DNA from: Mycobacterium asiaticum
Lineage (GTDB): Bacteria > Actinomycetota > Actinomycetes > Mycobacteriales > Mycobacteriaceae
Direction: 5' to 3'
DNA length: 60,841 nt
Assembly: GCF_001673365.1 (NCBI RefSeq)
Contig: NZ_LZLS01000190.1
Coordinates: 1 to 60,841, forward strand
Part shown: in pieces, positions 15,797-28,335 of the stretch
Position numbering within the stretch: position 1 is the first letter of the stretch
Layout of the letters: each line of letters begins with the position of its first letter
Made by a program: the position numbers and the translations under genes
The notes under the pieces: model-generated
What the model saw: only the letters and a program-made list of their open reading frames with translations
Told to the model about the DNA's origin: nothing
Databases searched by the model: none

Positions 15797-16522
15797 TCAG
15801 TACTCGATGATCCTAGTCAGATAGGGCGTCATTCCGGGCTTGCGCACCGGGCTGATCGTGACTTTGCCGGCCAGGCTCGAGGCCTCCAGCATCTGTCCGT
15901 TACCCAGGTACATGGTGACGTGCTGGTTGCCGTTCGGCCCGTAGAAGATGAGGTCGCCGCGCCTGGCTTCGTTCTGCGGGATGTGGCGCCCGGCGTTGTA
16001 CTGGTCGCCGGAGAATCGCGGGATCAGCACGCCCACGCCGGCGAATGCATACCGCATCAGGCCCGAGCAGTCGAAGCCGTTGGTGCCGGCGCCGGAGTCC
16101 ACTCCCTTACTGGGACCGTCCAGCGAGCCGCCGCCCCAGGAGTAGGGCACGCCCATCTGCGATCCGGCGCGGCGGATAACGTGCTCGATGGCTTGTCGGC
16201 CGTTTGCCCGCGGGATCCGGCTGCCGCTGGTGTTGGCGGCGGCGGGGGCGGCGGGTCCGCCGAGGTTGATGCCCAGCCCGCTGAGGAATTGCTGGCCGAG
16301 ATTGATCGTGGTCTGGGTGGCTTGCGCGGTGGCCTGCAAAGAGGCGTTGGCGACGGCCAGAGGGTCACCGGGTGCACCGGCGCTGACCGCGGCCGGCAGG
16401 GTGGGATCCCACTCACCCTCGGCGGCGGCCGGCGGCGCCACAGCGATCACCAGCCCGGACACCATTCCCAAGATCAAAGGGAGGATCCAGGCCAGAGTCA
16501 GATGAAATCGCTTGTGGCGCAT
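15797..16522 (-). CDS. ripB: NlpC/P60 peptidoglycan endopeptidase RipB
   Basis: The product is 241 residues, the length of Rv1478. A signal peptide (basic start, hydrophobic 9-27, cleavage near PPAAAEG) exports it. The C-terminal NlpC/P60 domain (about 110-241) has catalytic Cys in GFDCSGLMRY, His in NQHVTMYLG and a third residue near MLEASS. It cleaves the D-Glu to meso-DAP bond in stem peptides during cell separation. Unlike RipA it lacks the coiled-coil pro-domain. It starts 9 bp after the ripA stop; the 150 bp to moxR1 leaves room for a separate promoter. Confidence 0.97.
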   Translation of the reverse strand: MRHKRFHLTLAWILPLILGMVSGLVIAVAPPAAAEGEWDPTLPAAVSAGAPGDPLAVANASLQATAQATQTTINLGQQFLSGLGINLGGPAAPAAANTSGSRIPRANGRQAIEHVIRRAGSQMGVPYSWGGGSLDGPSKGVDSGAGTNGFDCSGLMRYAFAGVGVLIPRFSGDQYNAGRHIPQNEARRGDLIFYGPNGNQHVTMYLGNGQMLEASSLAGKVTISPVRKPGMTPYLTRIIEY

Positions 16523-16531
16523 AATTCCTCG

Positions 16532-17959
16532 TTAATACTCGATATAGCGGATCACGAAGGGCGTCATGCCGCTGGTGCGCACGGGGGCGGTACGCACCTT
16601 CAAACCGATGTCGGGCGCCTCGAGCATCTGCCCGTCGCCGAGGTAGATCGTGACGTGCTGGCTTCCGCCGGGGCCGTAGAAGATGACGTCGCCGCGGCGC
16701 ATCTGGGATGTCGGGATTTTGCGGCCGAGGTTGTACTGCGAGCCCGAGTAGTGCGGAAGCTTGATGCCGACACCGGCGAACGAGTACAGGACCAAGCCGG
16801 AGCAGTCGAAGCCGGTGATGCCGGCACCGGAGTCGATTCCTTTGCTGGGGCCGGCTGCGTTGCCGCCACCCCAGGAGTAGGGCACGCCGATCTGGGCCAT
16901 GCCGCGCCGGATGACGTACTCGGAGGCCTGCCGTCCGTAGACGCGCGGGATGCGTCCGGACGAGGCCGCGGGCGAGGCGTTGGTGATGCCGGTGTCGGTG
17001 GGCTTGAGGATGCCCAACTGCTGTAGGAAGTTGCGCCCCATTTGGGCGGTGATCTGCGCGGACGTAGCCGAATAGCCCAGCACCTGGTTGACCACCGCGA
17101 TCGGGTCGCCCGGGATGTTTGCGCTGGGAATTTGCGGCAGCGTCGGGTCCCAGCCGTCCCACCGGCGACCCCCACCGGGGCCGGACGCCCCGTCCCACAT
17201 GCCGGACGGCGGCGTGCCCTGCCCGCCGGCTGCCGTCCAGGCCACCAGTTGAGCGGCTTGCAGCCTGTTTTCGGCCTCTTCGCGTTCGGCCGCGACGCGA
17301 TTGACCTCCTCGCGCTGTTCGTCGAACTTGCGCTGGGTGTCACCGAGCGCCGCGACCGCGGCGTCCTGGCTGGTCTTGGCGTCCGCGGCCGCTTGGTCGG
17401 CCTTCTGCTTGGCTTGCCGTGCAGCCGATTCCTTGTTCACCTGCTCGGTGCGCGCCCGCTGCAGCCTTCCCATCACCGCCTGCGCACTGGCGGCCATGGT
17501 CTGGGCCGCCGAAGCCGCGGCGATCATGTCCTCGGGGCTGCGCGCGGTAAGAAATCCGTCCGACGGGCCGTTCATATAGGTGGCGGCCGCGAAGTTGTTG
17601 AACCGATGTTGCGCTGCGGCGATGGCCGCGTTGGCGTCCTTGACCGCCTGCTGGCTGACTTCGAGTTCGCGCCCGGCCACATCGGCGTGTTCGCGGGCCT
17701 CCTCCACGGCCACCAACGCTTTGTTGACGCTCTCGTGCTCCATCTCGACGGCGTTGGCCAGATCTTCCAAGCGCTGGTTGGCGCGGGCAACGTTTGCGAT
17801 CAGGACTGCCATCGAGTCAGCGGCGGGGTCGGCGTGGGCAACGCCAGCAGCCAGCTCGGGCGTGCCGAACAATAACGCCACACTGAGCACCGTCGGCACG
17901 GCTGGCCGCACCAGCTTCGCGACGGTTCGCGAAGCAGAGCCGGGGCGTGTCCGTCTCAT
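16532..17959 (-). CDS. ripA: Septal NlpC/P60 endopeptidase RipA
   Basis: The product is 475 residues (M. tuberculosis RipA is about 472). A signal peptide ends near VAHADPA. Residues about 45-245 form a long alanine/glutamate coiled coil (LEDLANAVEMEHESVNKAL, KQKADQAAADAKTSQDAAV), the autoinhibitory segment. A glycine-rich linker and the catalytic NlpC/P60 domain follow, with Cys near 386 (GFDCSGLVLY), His in SQHVTIYLG and MLEAP. It hydrolyses septal peptidoglycan for daughter-cell separation. A 226-bp non-coding region upstream with GTCACA motifs suggests its own regulated promoter. Confidence 0.98.
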   Translation of the reverse strand: MRRTRPGSASRTVAKLVRPAVPTVLSVALLFGTPELAAGVAHADPAADSMAVLIANVARANQRLEDLANAVEMEHESVNKALVAVEEAREHADVAGRELEVSQQAVKDANAAIAAAQHRFNNFAAATYMNGPSDGFLTARSPEDMIAAASAAQTMAASAQAVMGRLQRARTEQVNKESAARQAKQKADQAAADAKTSQDAAVAALGDTQRKFDEQREEVNRVAAEREEAENRLQAAQLVAWTAAGGQGTPPSGMWDGASGPGGGRRWDGWDPTLPQIPSANIPGDPIAVVNQVLGYSATSAQITAQMGRNFLQQLGILKPTDTGITNASPAASSGRIPRVYGRQASEYVIRRGMAQIGVPYSWGGGNAAGPSKGIDSGAGITGFDCSGLVLYSFAGVGIKLPHYSGSQYNLGRKIPTSQMRRGDVIFYGPGGSQHVTIYLGDGQMLEAPDIGLKVRTAPVRTSGMTPFVIRYIEY

Positions 17960-18044
17960 TCGACTTCGGTCTCCTATGGCTTAAATCAGATGGACGGCGC
18001 CGACGAAATCACAGTTGTCATCAGAAGCATCATTCGCACCGTAC

Positions 18045-18108
18045 GTCACAGCTGTCGCTAAAGAAACGCAAGTCACAAATTGCACTCTGGACGTGCGTTT
18101 ACTGTGAC
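18045..18108. promoter_or_regulatory. Candidate MtrA-type GTCACA sites upstream of ripA
   Basis: Three GTCACA-like elements lie 86-149 bp before the ripA start: GTCACAGCTGTCGCT at 18045-18059 (two half-sites 9 bp apart), GTCACAAAT at 18072-18080, and ACTGTGAC at 18101-18108 on the other strand. The regulator MtrA is known to bind paired GTCACAgcg-like sites and to control ripA in M. tuberculosis. The first pair fits best. Confidence 0.4.
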
Positions 18109-18186
18109 CGAACGGTGATCTGATCCGTTTGCCGCACTTAGCGGCAGACGAGCCTACGTCGAGTACGCAGGAATGATTAAAGCCTG

Positions 18187-18741
18187 TTAGGCGCCTTGCT
18201 GAGCCTCGAACGAAGGGGTGTCAGGCGGGCTGTCCGAGGTTGCTGGCTGCCTGTTACGGAGCTGCATGAACCGGGTGCCGGCGGCGGCCGCAAGCACGCC
18301 GATTAGTAACACAATGGTGAACGCCGTCCACGGAAACTCGGGCGTGTTGAGTTCGTTGAGAAAATTCTGCGCGGACTGTACCGGATTGCCCGTCTTGGAA
18401 TGGTCTTCGCCGGCCTCGAGGGTGACCCGCGGATAGTGCGAGCTGTAGCTGCCGACGTAGCTGGGGCTGAGTACCAGCACCGTGGAATCTGGGTAGTCGG
18501 CGCCCACGACGGTCGCGATGTCACGCAACGGTGTGTCGTTGGGAGGGTTGTGGTCGAGCAGGACGATCTTGAGCTTGATGCCGTCGCCGCGGGCCTGGCT
18601 GACCACTTCTTGCAGACCGGATTCGGCCGCCGGTGCGGCCGCGACGCCGTCAGCGGCGACCTGAGCCTTGATCGAGTCGATGTCGACGTCCTGCGGAATG
18701 TATTCGGGCAAGAACGGGATCGTCTGCGGCAAGCCGGTCAT
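18187..18741 (-). CDS. Rv1476-family membrane protein
   Basis: The product is 184 residues (Rv1476 is about 186). The first 130 residues form a soluble alpha/beta domain (IKLKIVLLDHNPPNDTPLRD, VVGADYPDSTVLVLSP) that recalls the TPM-like fold. One transmembrane helix (about 139-158) follows, then a short cytoplasmic tail. The gene precedes ripA on the same strand and diverges from acn. The domain is probably extracytoplasmic; function is not established. Confidence 0.93.
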   Translation of the reverse strand: MTGLPQTIPFLPEYIPQDVDIDSIKAQVAADGVAAAPAAESGLQEVVSQARGDGIKLKIVLLDHNPPNDTPLRDIATVVGADYPDSTVLVLSPSYVGSYSSHYPRVTLEAGEDHSKTGNPVQSAQNFLNELNTPEFPWTAFTIVLLIGVLAAAAGTRFMQLRNRQPATSDSPPDTPSFEAQQGA

Positions 18742-18877
18742 CGTCGCTACCTCCTGTCACGCTGGCGTGACGCTGGGCCACCGAGGTCACTCTAGTGGGA
18801 CGCTCGGCGGATGGCGCCGGGGGCTTTCGCCGGAAGGCAAGCAGGACAAGACTGACAAGTACGGGTGCCGCGTATTG

Positions 18878-18893
18878 CAGGACAAGCGTACTG
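18878..18893 (+). promoter_or_regulatory. AcnR operator upstream of acn
   Basis: CAGGACAAGCGTACTG lies 66 bp before the acn start. It matches the AcnR-binding consensus CAGNACnnncGTACTG known from Corynebacterium at every fixed position. The gene for the repressor itself follows acn. I infer that AcnR bound here blocks acn transcription. A clear -10 element was not identified with confidence. Confidence 0.7.
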
Positions 18894-18958
18894 TTAAAGT
18901 AGCACCGCACCGTCGACACGGCCCGTCGGCGGAAAGAACTTAATCCTCGGGAGTTGAT

Positions 18959-21778
<2,820 letters not shown>

Positions 21779-21802
21779 TCGAAGAGCAGCCCCCGCCCGC
21801 CC

Positions 21803-22366
21803 GTGCCCAAGGTCAGCGAGGACCATCTAGAGGCTCGGCGCCGTCAGATCCTCGACGGTGCACGCCGCTGTTTCGCCGAGCACGGCTACGACCAGGCGAC
21901 CGTGCGTCGGCTGGAAGAAGCGATCGGAATGTCGCGCGGCGCGATCTTCCACCATTTCCGCGACAAGGATGCCCTGTTCTTTGCGCTGGCGCGCGAGGAC
22001 ACCCAGCGGATGGCGGAAGTCGCGTCGCACTCGGGCCTGATCCAGGTAATGCGCGACATGCTGGCAAAGCCAGACGATTTCGACTGGCTGGCCACTCGGC
22101 TGGAGATCGCCCGCAAACTGCGCCACGACCCGGAGTTCAGTCGCGGCTGGGCGGAGCGTTCGGCGGAGTTGGCGGAGGCGACAACTGAACGCCTGCACCG
22201 GCAGAAGCAGGCGGGTCGAGTGCGCGACGACGTCCCCGCCGACGTGCTGCACTGCTACCTGGATCTGGTGCTGGACGGTTTGGTGGCCCGGCTGGCCTCC
22301 GGTGAGGACCCGCAGCGGCTGGCCGCCGTGCTGGACCTAGTCGAGAACTCCGTGCGGCGCCCTTAG
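21803..22366 (+). CDS. acnR: TetR-family repressor of aconitase (AcnR)
   Basis: The product is 187 residues, as Rv1474c, from a GTG 24 bp after acn. The N-terminal helix-turn-helix is typical TetR (RRRQILDGARRCFAEHGYD, then AIGMSRGAIFHHFRDKD). The C-terminal domain binds a ligand; in Corynebacterium the homolog senses citrate and iron. It follows its target in the same transcript and a perfect match to the AcnR consensus precedes acn, so autogenous repression of acn-acnR is likely. Confidence 0.92.
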   Translation: MPKVSEDHLEARRRQILDGARRCFAEHGYDQATVRRLEEAIGMSRGAIFHHFRDKDALFFALAREDTQRMAEVASHSGLIQVMRDMLAKPDDFDWLATRLEIARKLRHDPEFSRGWAERSAELAEATTERLHRQKQAGRVRDDVPADVLHCYLDLVLDGLVARLASGEDPQRLAAVLDLVENSVRRP

Positions 22367-22372
22367 CTTCCG

Positions 22373-22435
22373 CCCGCGAACCGAACCAGGCTGCGATTTC
22401 CGACGCGAAATTTCGCGGTGTGGTTCGGCTCGCGG
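22373..22435 (+). repeat. Single 63-bp palindrome between acnR and the small HTH gene
   Basis: Left arm CCCGCGAACCGAACC, right arm GGTTCGGCTCGCGG, centre AGGCTGCGATTTCCGACG... to ...TTTCGCGGTGT, same orientation as the first cluster in the window. It starts 6 bp after the acnR stop, between convergent genes, where its hairpin could end transcription from both sides. Confidence 0.85.
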
Positions 22436-22446
22436 CAAAGGGGGGG

Positions 22447-22638
22447 TTAACGCGACGGGCTGCGATGGTTGGGGCCGCCGCGGCTGCGCATCGTGGTGCC
22501 CGACTCACGCAACAGGCTGTGAATGGACCCGTACGAGCGCCCGGTGGAGGCCGCCAGGTTGCGGATGCTGGCCCCTCTTTCATAGGCGTTGCGCAGATCG
22601 TGCAACAGCTGATCGTGGGTCTCTTGTAACTTTCGCAT
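22447..22638 (-). CDS. Small helix-turn-helix protein (Rv1473A type)
   Basis: The product is 63 residues, as Rv1473A. The ATG at 22638 has GGAGG six bases upstream; an in-frame TTG two codons earlier is less likely. The sequence is a single HTH of the resolvase/helix-turn-helix 23 type: QLLHDLRNAYERGASIRNLA, then GRSYGSIHSLLRESG. The basic tail (TTMRSRGGPNHRSPSR) may contact DNA. It follows the ABC-F gene on the same strand and could regulate it, but no partner is proven. Confidence 0.85.
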   Translation of the reverse strand: MRKLQETHDQLLHDLRNAYERGASIRNLAASTGRSYGSIHSLLRESGTTMRSRGGPNHRSPSR

Positions 22639-22726
22639 CGTCAACCTCCACGCCTGGACCCGAATCCAAGCATGTCCAGCGTAAGAATCCGTCGCCGTTA
22701 GGGGGACGCTTTGGCCGAAACGGTGC

Positions 22727-24355
<1,629 letters not shown>

Positions 24356-24376
24356 ATTCGCTCCCTAGGTTGTTTG

Positions 24377-25186
24377 CTACTTGTCGTCGGTGAATACCGG
24401 CGGGCGCTTCTCTGCGCGTGCGGCAACCGCTTCTTCGAAGTTGGAGGTGAGCAGGCGGACGAAAAGCTGTCCGAGGCCTTCGGCCTGCATATGCCCCTCG
24501 AGGCTGCCGGCGTCCAGTCCACTCCATAGTGTCCGTTTGGTCAACTCGGTGCCGGGCCGGGAGAACGCCGCGATGCGCGCGGCGATCGCATAGCAGGTGT
24601 CCAGCAACTGCTCACCGGGCACCTGACACGACACCAATCCGATCCGCTCGGCCTCCTCGGCAGTGACGTCGCGACCGGTCAGCATGATTTCGAACGCCCT
24701 GGACGCACCGATGGCTCTGGGCAGCAGATAACTGAGCCCCAGTTCGCTGGCCGTCAGCCCGTTGTTGATGCCGGCCGCGCGGAAGTACGCGCTGGTCGAG
24801 GCCACGCGGATGTCGGCGGCCAGCGCCAGACACAGTCCCCCGCCGATGGCCGCGCCGTTGACCGCGGCGATCACCGGTTGGTGCAACCGCCGCAGCGACA
24901 AGATGATGTCGTCGAGCAATTCCATGGACCGCAGCGCGTAGGTAGGCCGGGTGAGGTCGTCGACGTGCGGGACCGCGCCGGCGGATTTGTGGTCGGCGCC
25001 CGAGGAGAATCCACGCCCGGCTCCGGTGAGCACCACCACACGCACGGAGTTGTCATAGGTCACTTCTTCGAGCGCCGCTTTGAGCGGCACCATGACGTCG
25101 AACGCCATGGAGTTCATCCGCTCGGGACGGTTGAGGGTGATCAAAGCGATCTCGGGCCGCGGGTGTTCCAGGAGGACCAAACTCAC
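24377..25186 (-). CDS. echA12: Enoyl-CoA hydratase/isomerase family protein EchA12
   Basis: The product is 269 residues from a GTG. Crotonase-fold motifs are ITLNRPERMNSM, GAGRGFSSGADHKSAG (first oxyanion-hole strand) and NGAAIGGGLCLALAADIRVA. The usual catalytic Glu after GGG is not obvious: the helix after the second loop reads INNGLTASELGLSYLLPR. The M. tuberculosis protein carries about 16 extra N-terminal residues; here the sequence before the GTG does not match. The substrate is not known. It is part of the ctpD-trx gene run. Confidence 0.93.
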   Translation of the reverse strand: MSLVLLEHPRPEIALITLNRPERMNSMAFDVMVPLKAALEEVTYDNSVRVVVLTGAGRGFSSGADHKSAGAVPHVDDLTRPTYALRSMELLDDIILSLRRLHQPVIAAVNGAAIGGGLCLALAADIRVASTSAYFRAAGINNGLTASELGLSYLLPRAIGASRAFEIMLTGRDVTAEEAERIGLVSCQVPGEQLLDTCYAIAARIAAFSRPGTELTKRTLWSGLDAGSLEGHMQAEGLGQLFVRLLTSNFEEAVAARAEKRPPVFTDDK

Positions 25187-25213
25187 CTAGGAACGGTAGC
25201 GCAGACGCTTAGG

Positions 25214-25276
25214 CCCGCGAGCCCAACGTCAGTGCGAAATCCGCGGCTTGAAATCGCAGCCACGTTCGGCTCGCGG
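25214..25276 (-). repeat. Diverged 63-bp palindrome between echA12 and trxB1
   Basis: Left arm CCCGCGAGCCCAAC, right arm GTTCGGCTCGCGG. Read in reverse the centre is GTGGCTGCGATTTC..., which aligns with the copy at 22373-22435, so it is the opposite orientation and more diverged. It interrupts the otherwise tight ctpD-trxA-trxB1-echA12 run. Confidence 0.75.
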
Positions 25277-25297
25277 AGGGGGAGGGACCCCGGGGGG

Positions 25298-25636
25298 TCA
25301 CTCCGCTGGGGCCTCCTCGTAGGCCTTGAGTTGTTGGACCAGGTCCTCCAATGCGGCGGGGGGGAGCGCGCCGGCCTGGTTGAACAGCAGCTTGCCGTTC
25401 TTGAAGGCCATCAGCGTCGGGATCGAGCGAATCTGAGCGGCGGCCGCCAGCTCCTGCTCAGCCTCGGTGTCAACCTTGGCGAACACCACGTCCGGGTGGC
25501 TCTCCGAGGCCGCCTTGAACGTCGGCGCAAAGGCGCGACACGGTCCGCACCAGGACGCCCAGAAGTCGACGAGCACCATGTCGTTGCCGTTGATGGTGTC
25601 GTTGAACTGCGCAGCAGTCAGGTCTTGGGTAGTCAT
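25298..25636 (-). CDS. trxB1: Thioredoxin (Rv1471 type)
   Basis: The product is 112 residues, the size of a single-domain thioredoxin. The classical active site WASWCGPC is present, with buried Asp (LVDFW), cis-Pro in IRSIPTLMAFKNGK and a C-terminal amphipathic helix. No signal peptide, so it acts in the cytoplasm. It lies 42 bp after trxA and downstream of ctpD; in M. tuberculosis this metal exporter and thioredoxins are linked in resistance to redox and metal stress. Confidence 0.95.
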   Translation of the reverse strand: MTTQDLTAAQFNDTINGNDMVLVDFWASWCGPCRAFAPTFKAASESHPDVVFAKVDTEAEQELAAAAQIRSIPTLMAFKNGKLLFNQAGALPPAALEDLVQQLKAYEEAPAE

Positions 25637-25678
25637 GTCTGGCCTAACGACAAGGTAGTAACCGTTGTTCCCGGATAA

Positions 25679-26035
25679 TCACAGCAAGCTGGGCGAGGAC
25701 GCATCCCGGTATGCCCGCAGGTGCGTCACGAGGTCAGCCATCACAGCGGGGTTGGCGATGCCGGCTTGCTTGAAAACGAGCTTGCCCTTCTTGAACGCCA
25801 TCAGCGTCGGCAATAACTTGACCCCGGCGGTCTCTACCAACTCTTTTTCGGTTTCGAAATTGACTTTGCCGTGCACGATGTCCGGGCAGTGCTGCGCCGA
25901 GGCCTCGTATGTCGGGGTGAACACCTCACACGGCGCACACCGCGGCCCCCAGAAGTAGACGAATACATTGTCGTTGCCTTTGACCGCCTGCCTGAAATCG
26001 GCGGCCGTGAGATCACGCGTGGAGGCTGCTGTCAT
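25679..26035 (-). CDS. trxA: Divergent thioredoxin (Rv1470 type)
   Basis: The product is 118 residues from the ATG at 26035; a longer frame would overlap ctpD. The thioredoxin fold is clear (VFVYFWGPRCAPCEVFTP, LLPTLMAFKKGKLVFKQAG), but the active site is unusual: CAPC instead of CGPC, with Arg instead of Trp just before the first Cys, and a Tyr where the buried Asp normally sits. M. tuberculosis TrxA has been described as cryptic and poorly reduced by thioredoxin reductase. This may be a specialised partner of CtpD. Confidence 0.92.
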   Translation of the reverse strand: MTAASTRDLTAADFRQAVKGNDNVFVYFWGPRCAPCEVFTPTYEASAQHCPDIVHGKVNFETEKELVETAGVKLLPTLMAFKKGKLVFKQAGIANPAVMADLVTHLRAYRDASSPSLL

Positions 26036-26052
26036 TTGTCGTCGAGCGTACG

Positions 26053-28020
26053 TCAACGCGACGCGGCGGCCTGCCAAGTTCGGTTGGTCAGCAGTCGCAT
26101 TCCGTTCAGCGCGACCAGCAGCGTGGATCCCTCGTGACCGGCCACCCCAAGTGGTAGCGGCAGTTCACCGAATAGGTCCCACAACACCAGCACGCTGATG
26201 AAGCTGCCGGCGATGACGAGATTGGCGGTGACCACCCGTCGCGCCTGACGCGCCAAACCGATGATCGTTGGGATGGTGTGCAGTTCGTCGCGAACGCTGA
26301 CGCCGTCGGCGGTCTGCAAGGTGAGGTCGGCGCCGGCACCCATGGCCACCGATGTGCGGGCGGCGGCCATCGCAGGCGCGTCGTTGACACCGTCGCCGAT
26401 CACCAACACCCGGTGACCGCGGTCCTGCAGTTCGCGCACCGCCTCCACCTTCTGCTCGGGTAGCAGACCAGCGCGCACGTCCCCAATCCCGGCATCGGCG
26501 GCCACCAACCGGGCCGCGCGCGCGTTGTCGCCGGTCAGCAGCACCGGCGGCGCGGACGTCAACGCCGTCAGTGCGGCCACGGATTCAGCGGCATCGGGAC
26601 GAATCTGATCGGTCAATCCGAGCACCCCGACGGCCACGCCATTGACCACCAGGACCGCGGCGGTGGCGCCAGTATCGCTGATGGCGGTCAGCTCGGCCAG
26701 TGGTGCGCCGCGGTAGCTGCTCGGGCTGCACACCTCCACGAAATCTCGTACGACGCTGGCCCGCACGCCGCGACCCGGCACGGCACGGAAGTCCTCGGCC
26801 GCCGGGATGGGCAGACCACGTCGTCGGGCTTCCTCGACGATCGCCCTACCCAATGGATGTTCGCTGGATTGTTCTGCGGCAGCTGCCAATTGAAGCAAAC
26901 GCGGCACGTCGAACAGCTCAGGCCGCAGCGCTTCGATTGTGGTCAGTCGCGGCGCCCCACAGGTCAGCGTGCCGGTCTTGTCCAACGCGACGACAGTGGT
27001 GTCGGCGAGATGTTCGACGACGACCGCGGACTTGACCAAGACCCCGTGCCGGCCCGCGTTGGCGACAGCGCAAAGCAGCGGCGGCATGGTGGCCAGCACT
27101 ACCGCGCAGGGTGAGGCGACGATCATAAATGTCATGGCGCGCAACAGAACTGGCTGTAATGGGCTGCCCAGCAGCAGTGGAACCGCGATCAGCGCGAGGG
27201 TGGCCGCCACCACCCCTATCGAATACCGCTGTTCGATCTTCTCAATGAACAGTTGGGTTTTGGCTTTGGTGGCCGAGGCCTCCGACACCAACTCGACGAT
27301 CCGGGCGACCACGCTTTGCGACGGGTCACGGGTGACGACGACGTTCAGCACGCCCGAGCCGTTGACGGTGCCGGCAAACACCTCGTCACCGTCCGACTTC
27401 ACCGCCGGCATCGACTCGCCCGTGATCGAGCACTGATCGACCTCGGATGCACCGGAAAGCACTGCGCCATCGGCAGGAACCCGCTCGCCCGGCCGGACCA
27501 GCACCCGATCGCCTACGACCAACTCGCCGGCCGGCACCACCCGCTCGTTACCGTGCCTGTCGACGAGGACCGCCTCCTGGGGGGCTAGGTCCAGTAAGCC
27601 TTTGACCGAGTCCGCGGTGTGTTTGGTTGCGACCTCGTCGAGTGCGCCCGAGGTCGCGAAAATCACGATGAGCAGCGCTCCGTCGAATATCTGCCCGATC
27701 GCCACCGCCCCCACCGCGGCGACAATCATCAAAAGATCGACATCGAGCGCCTTGTTTCGCAACGCCTGGGCGCCCGCCCAGGCCGAGCCCCAACCCCCGG
27801 CCAGATAGCACGCCAAATACAACGTCCACCAGAGGGCTTGGGGCGCCCCGTTGAGCTGGGCCGCCAAACCCGAAAGGAATAGCGCCAGCGCCAGCGCCGC
27901 CCATCGCACCGACATCACCGACCACAGCGCCGCCCGCCAACTCAGCGGACGGGTGACGGTGTTGGGAACGCGGTCGAAAGAGACCTTCGGAGCGGTCACT
28001 TCGAAAGCGGTCAGGGTCAT
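26053..28020 (-). CDS. ctpD: P1B4-type metal-transporting ATPase CtpD
   Basis: The product is 655 residues (Rv1469 about 657). P-type ATPase marks: TGES in the actuator domain (SITGESMPAV), the transmembrane metal motif SPC (MIVASPCAVVLATMPP), phosphorylation site DKTGTLTCG and hinge VIGDGVNDAPAMAAA. The last membrane segment carries HEGSTLLVALNGMRLL, typical of the P1B4 subgroup. There is no N-terminal metal-binding domain. The M. tuberculosis homolog exports Fe2+ and Co2+. It heads the run ctpD-trxA-trxB1-echA12-ABC-F, 17 bp before trxA. Confidence 0.96.
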   Translation of the reverse strand: MTLTAFEVTAPKVSFDRVPNTVTRPLSWRAALWSVMSVRWAALALALFLSGLAAQLNGAPQALWWTLYLACYLAGGWGSAWAGAQALRNKALDVDLLMIVAAVGAVAIGQIFDGALLIVIFATSGALDEVATKHTADSVKGLLDLAPQEAVLVDRHGNERVVPAGELVVGDRVLVRPGERVPADGAVLSGASEVDQCSITGESMPAVKSDGDEVFAGTVNGSGVLNVVVTRDPSQSVVARIVELVSEASATKAKTQLFIEKIEQRYSIGVVAATLALIAVPLLLGSPLQPVLLRAMTFMIVASPCAVVLATMPPLLCAVANAGRHGVLVKSAVVVEHLADTTVVALDKTGTLTCGAPRLTTIEALRPELFDVPRLLQLAAAAEQSSEHPLGRAIVEEARRRGLPIPAAEDFRAVPGRGVRASVVRDFVEVCSPSSYRGAPLAELTAISDTGATAAVLVVNGVAVGVLGLTDQIRPDAAESVAALTALTSAPPVLLTGDNARAARLVAADAGIGDVRAGLLPEQKVEAVRELQDRGHRVLVIGDGVNDAPAMAAARTSVAMGAGADLTLQTADGVSVRDELHTIPTIIGLARQARRVVTANLVIAGSFISVLVLWDLFGELPLPLGVAGHEGSTLLVALNGMRLLTNRTWQAAASR

Positions 28021-28335
28021 TCCGGCGGCCTCACAAGGGGGTGGGATGCGTCAGGATGCACCGAGTGTATTGACGCGAACTTCGCCGAAGGTCTCGGTTG
28101 TATCTCGGTATGCCACCGAAATAGCCTGGGCCCCAACGCATACGGAGGTAAGGCTTACCAATCGGCTATAGCGCGGCAACCCGCGACTGCACCTGCGTTA
28201 CGCACTGCGGACGCCAATCGAATTCCGCGCGAGTGCATGGAAATTCGAAGGAATTTTGCGGACCGAAACGGATTCATAGTTGCCAAATCGCGATACGATT
28301 CGTGGGTCGCTGGCTCATCGCTGTGGAGGTGCGAA
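28021..28335. other. Divergent ctpD / PE_PGRS intergenic region
   Basis: These 315 bp hold no gene I can support. They must contain the promoters of ctpD (leftward) and the PE_PGRS gene (rightward). The clear signals are a palindrome at 28147-28159 and the GGAGG ribosome-binding site at 28325-28329 for the PE_PGRS start. The AT content is higher than around it (for example AATTCGAAGGAATTTTGCGG at 28243-28262). Confidence 0.6.
28147..28159. promoter_or_regulatory. Perfect palindrome GGTAAGGCTTACC, possible metal-regulator operator
   Basis: The 6-bp arms GGTAAG and CTTACC flank one base, 127 bp upstream of ctpD and 177 bp before the PE_PGRS start. With flanks (AGGTAAGGCTTACCA) it agrees with the centre of the IdeR iron box AGGTTAGGCTAACCT at 12 of 15 positions. 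The two central T/A swaps make true IdeR binding doubtful; another metal sensor is possible. Confidence 0.35.

Noticed and set aside
15920..17026. Long open frame (368 codons) on the plus strand opposite ripB and ripA
   Set aside because: It is antisense to two clearly conserved secreted hydrolases, has no family features, and such shadow frames are common in DNA this rich in GC.
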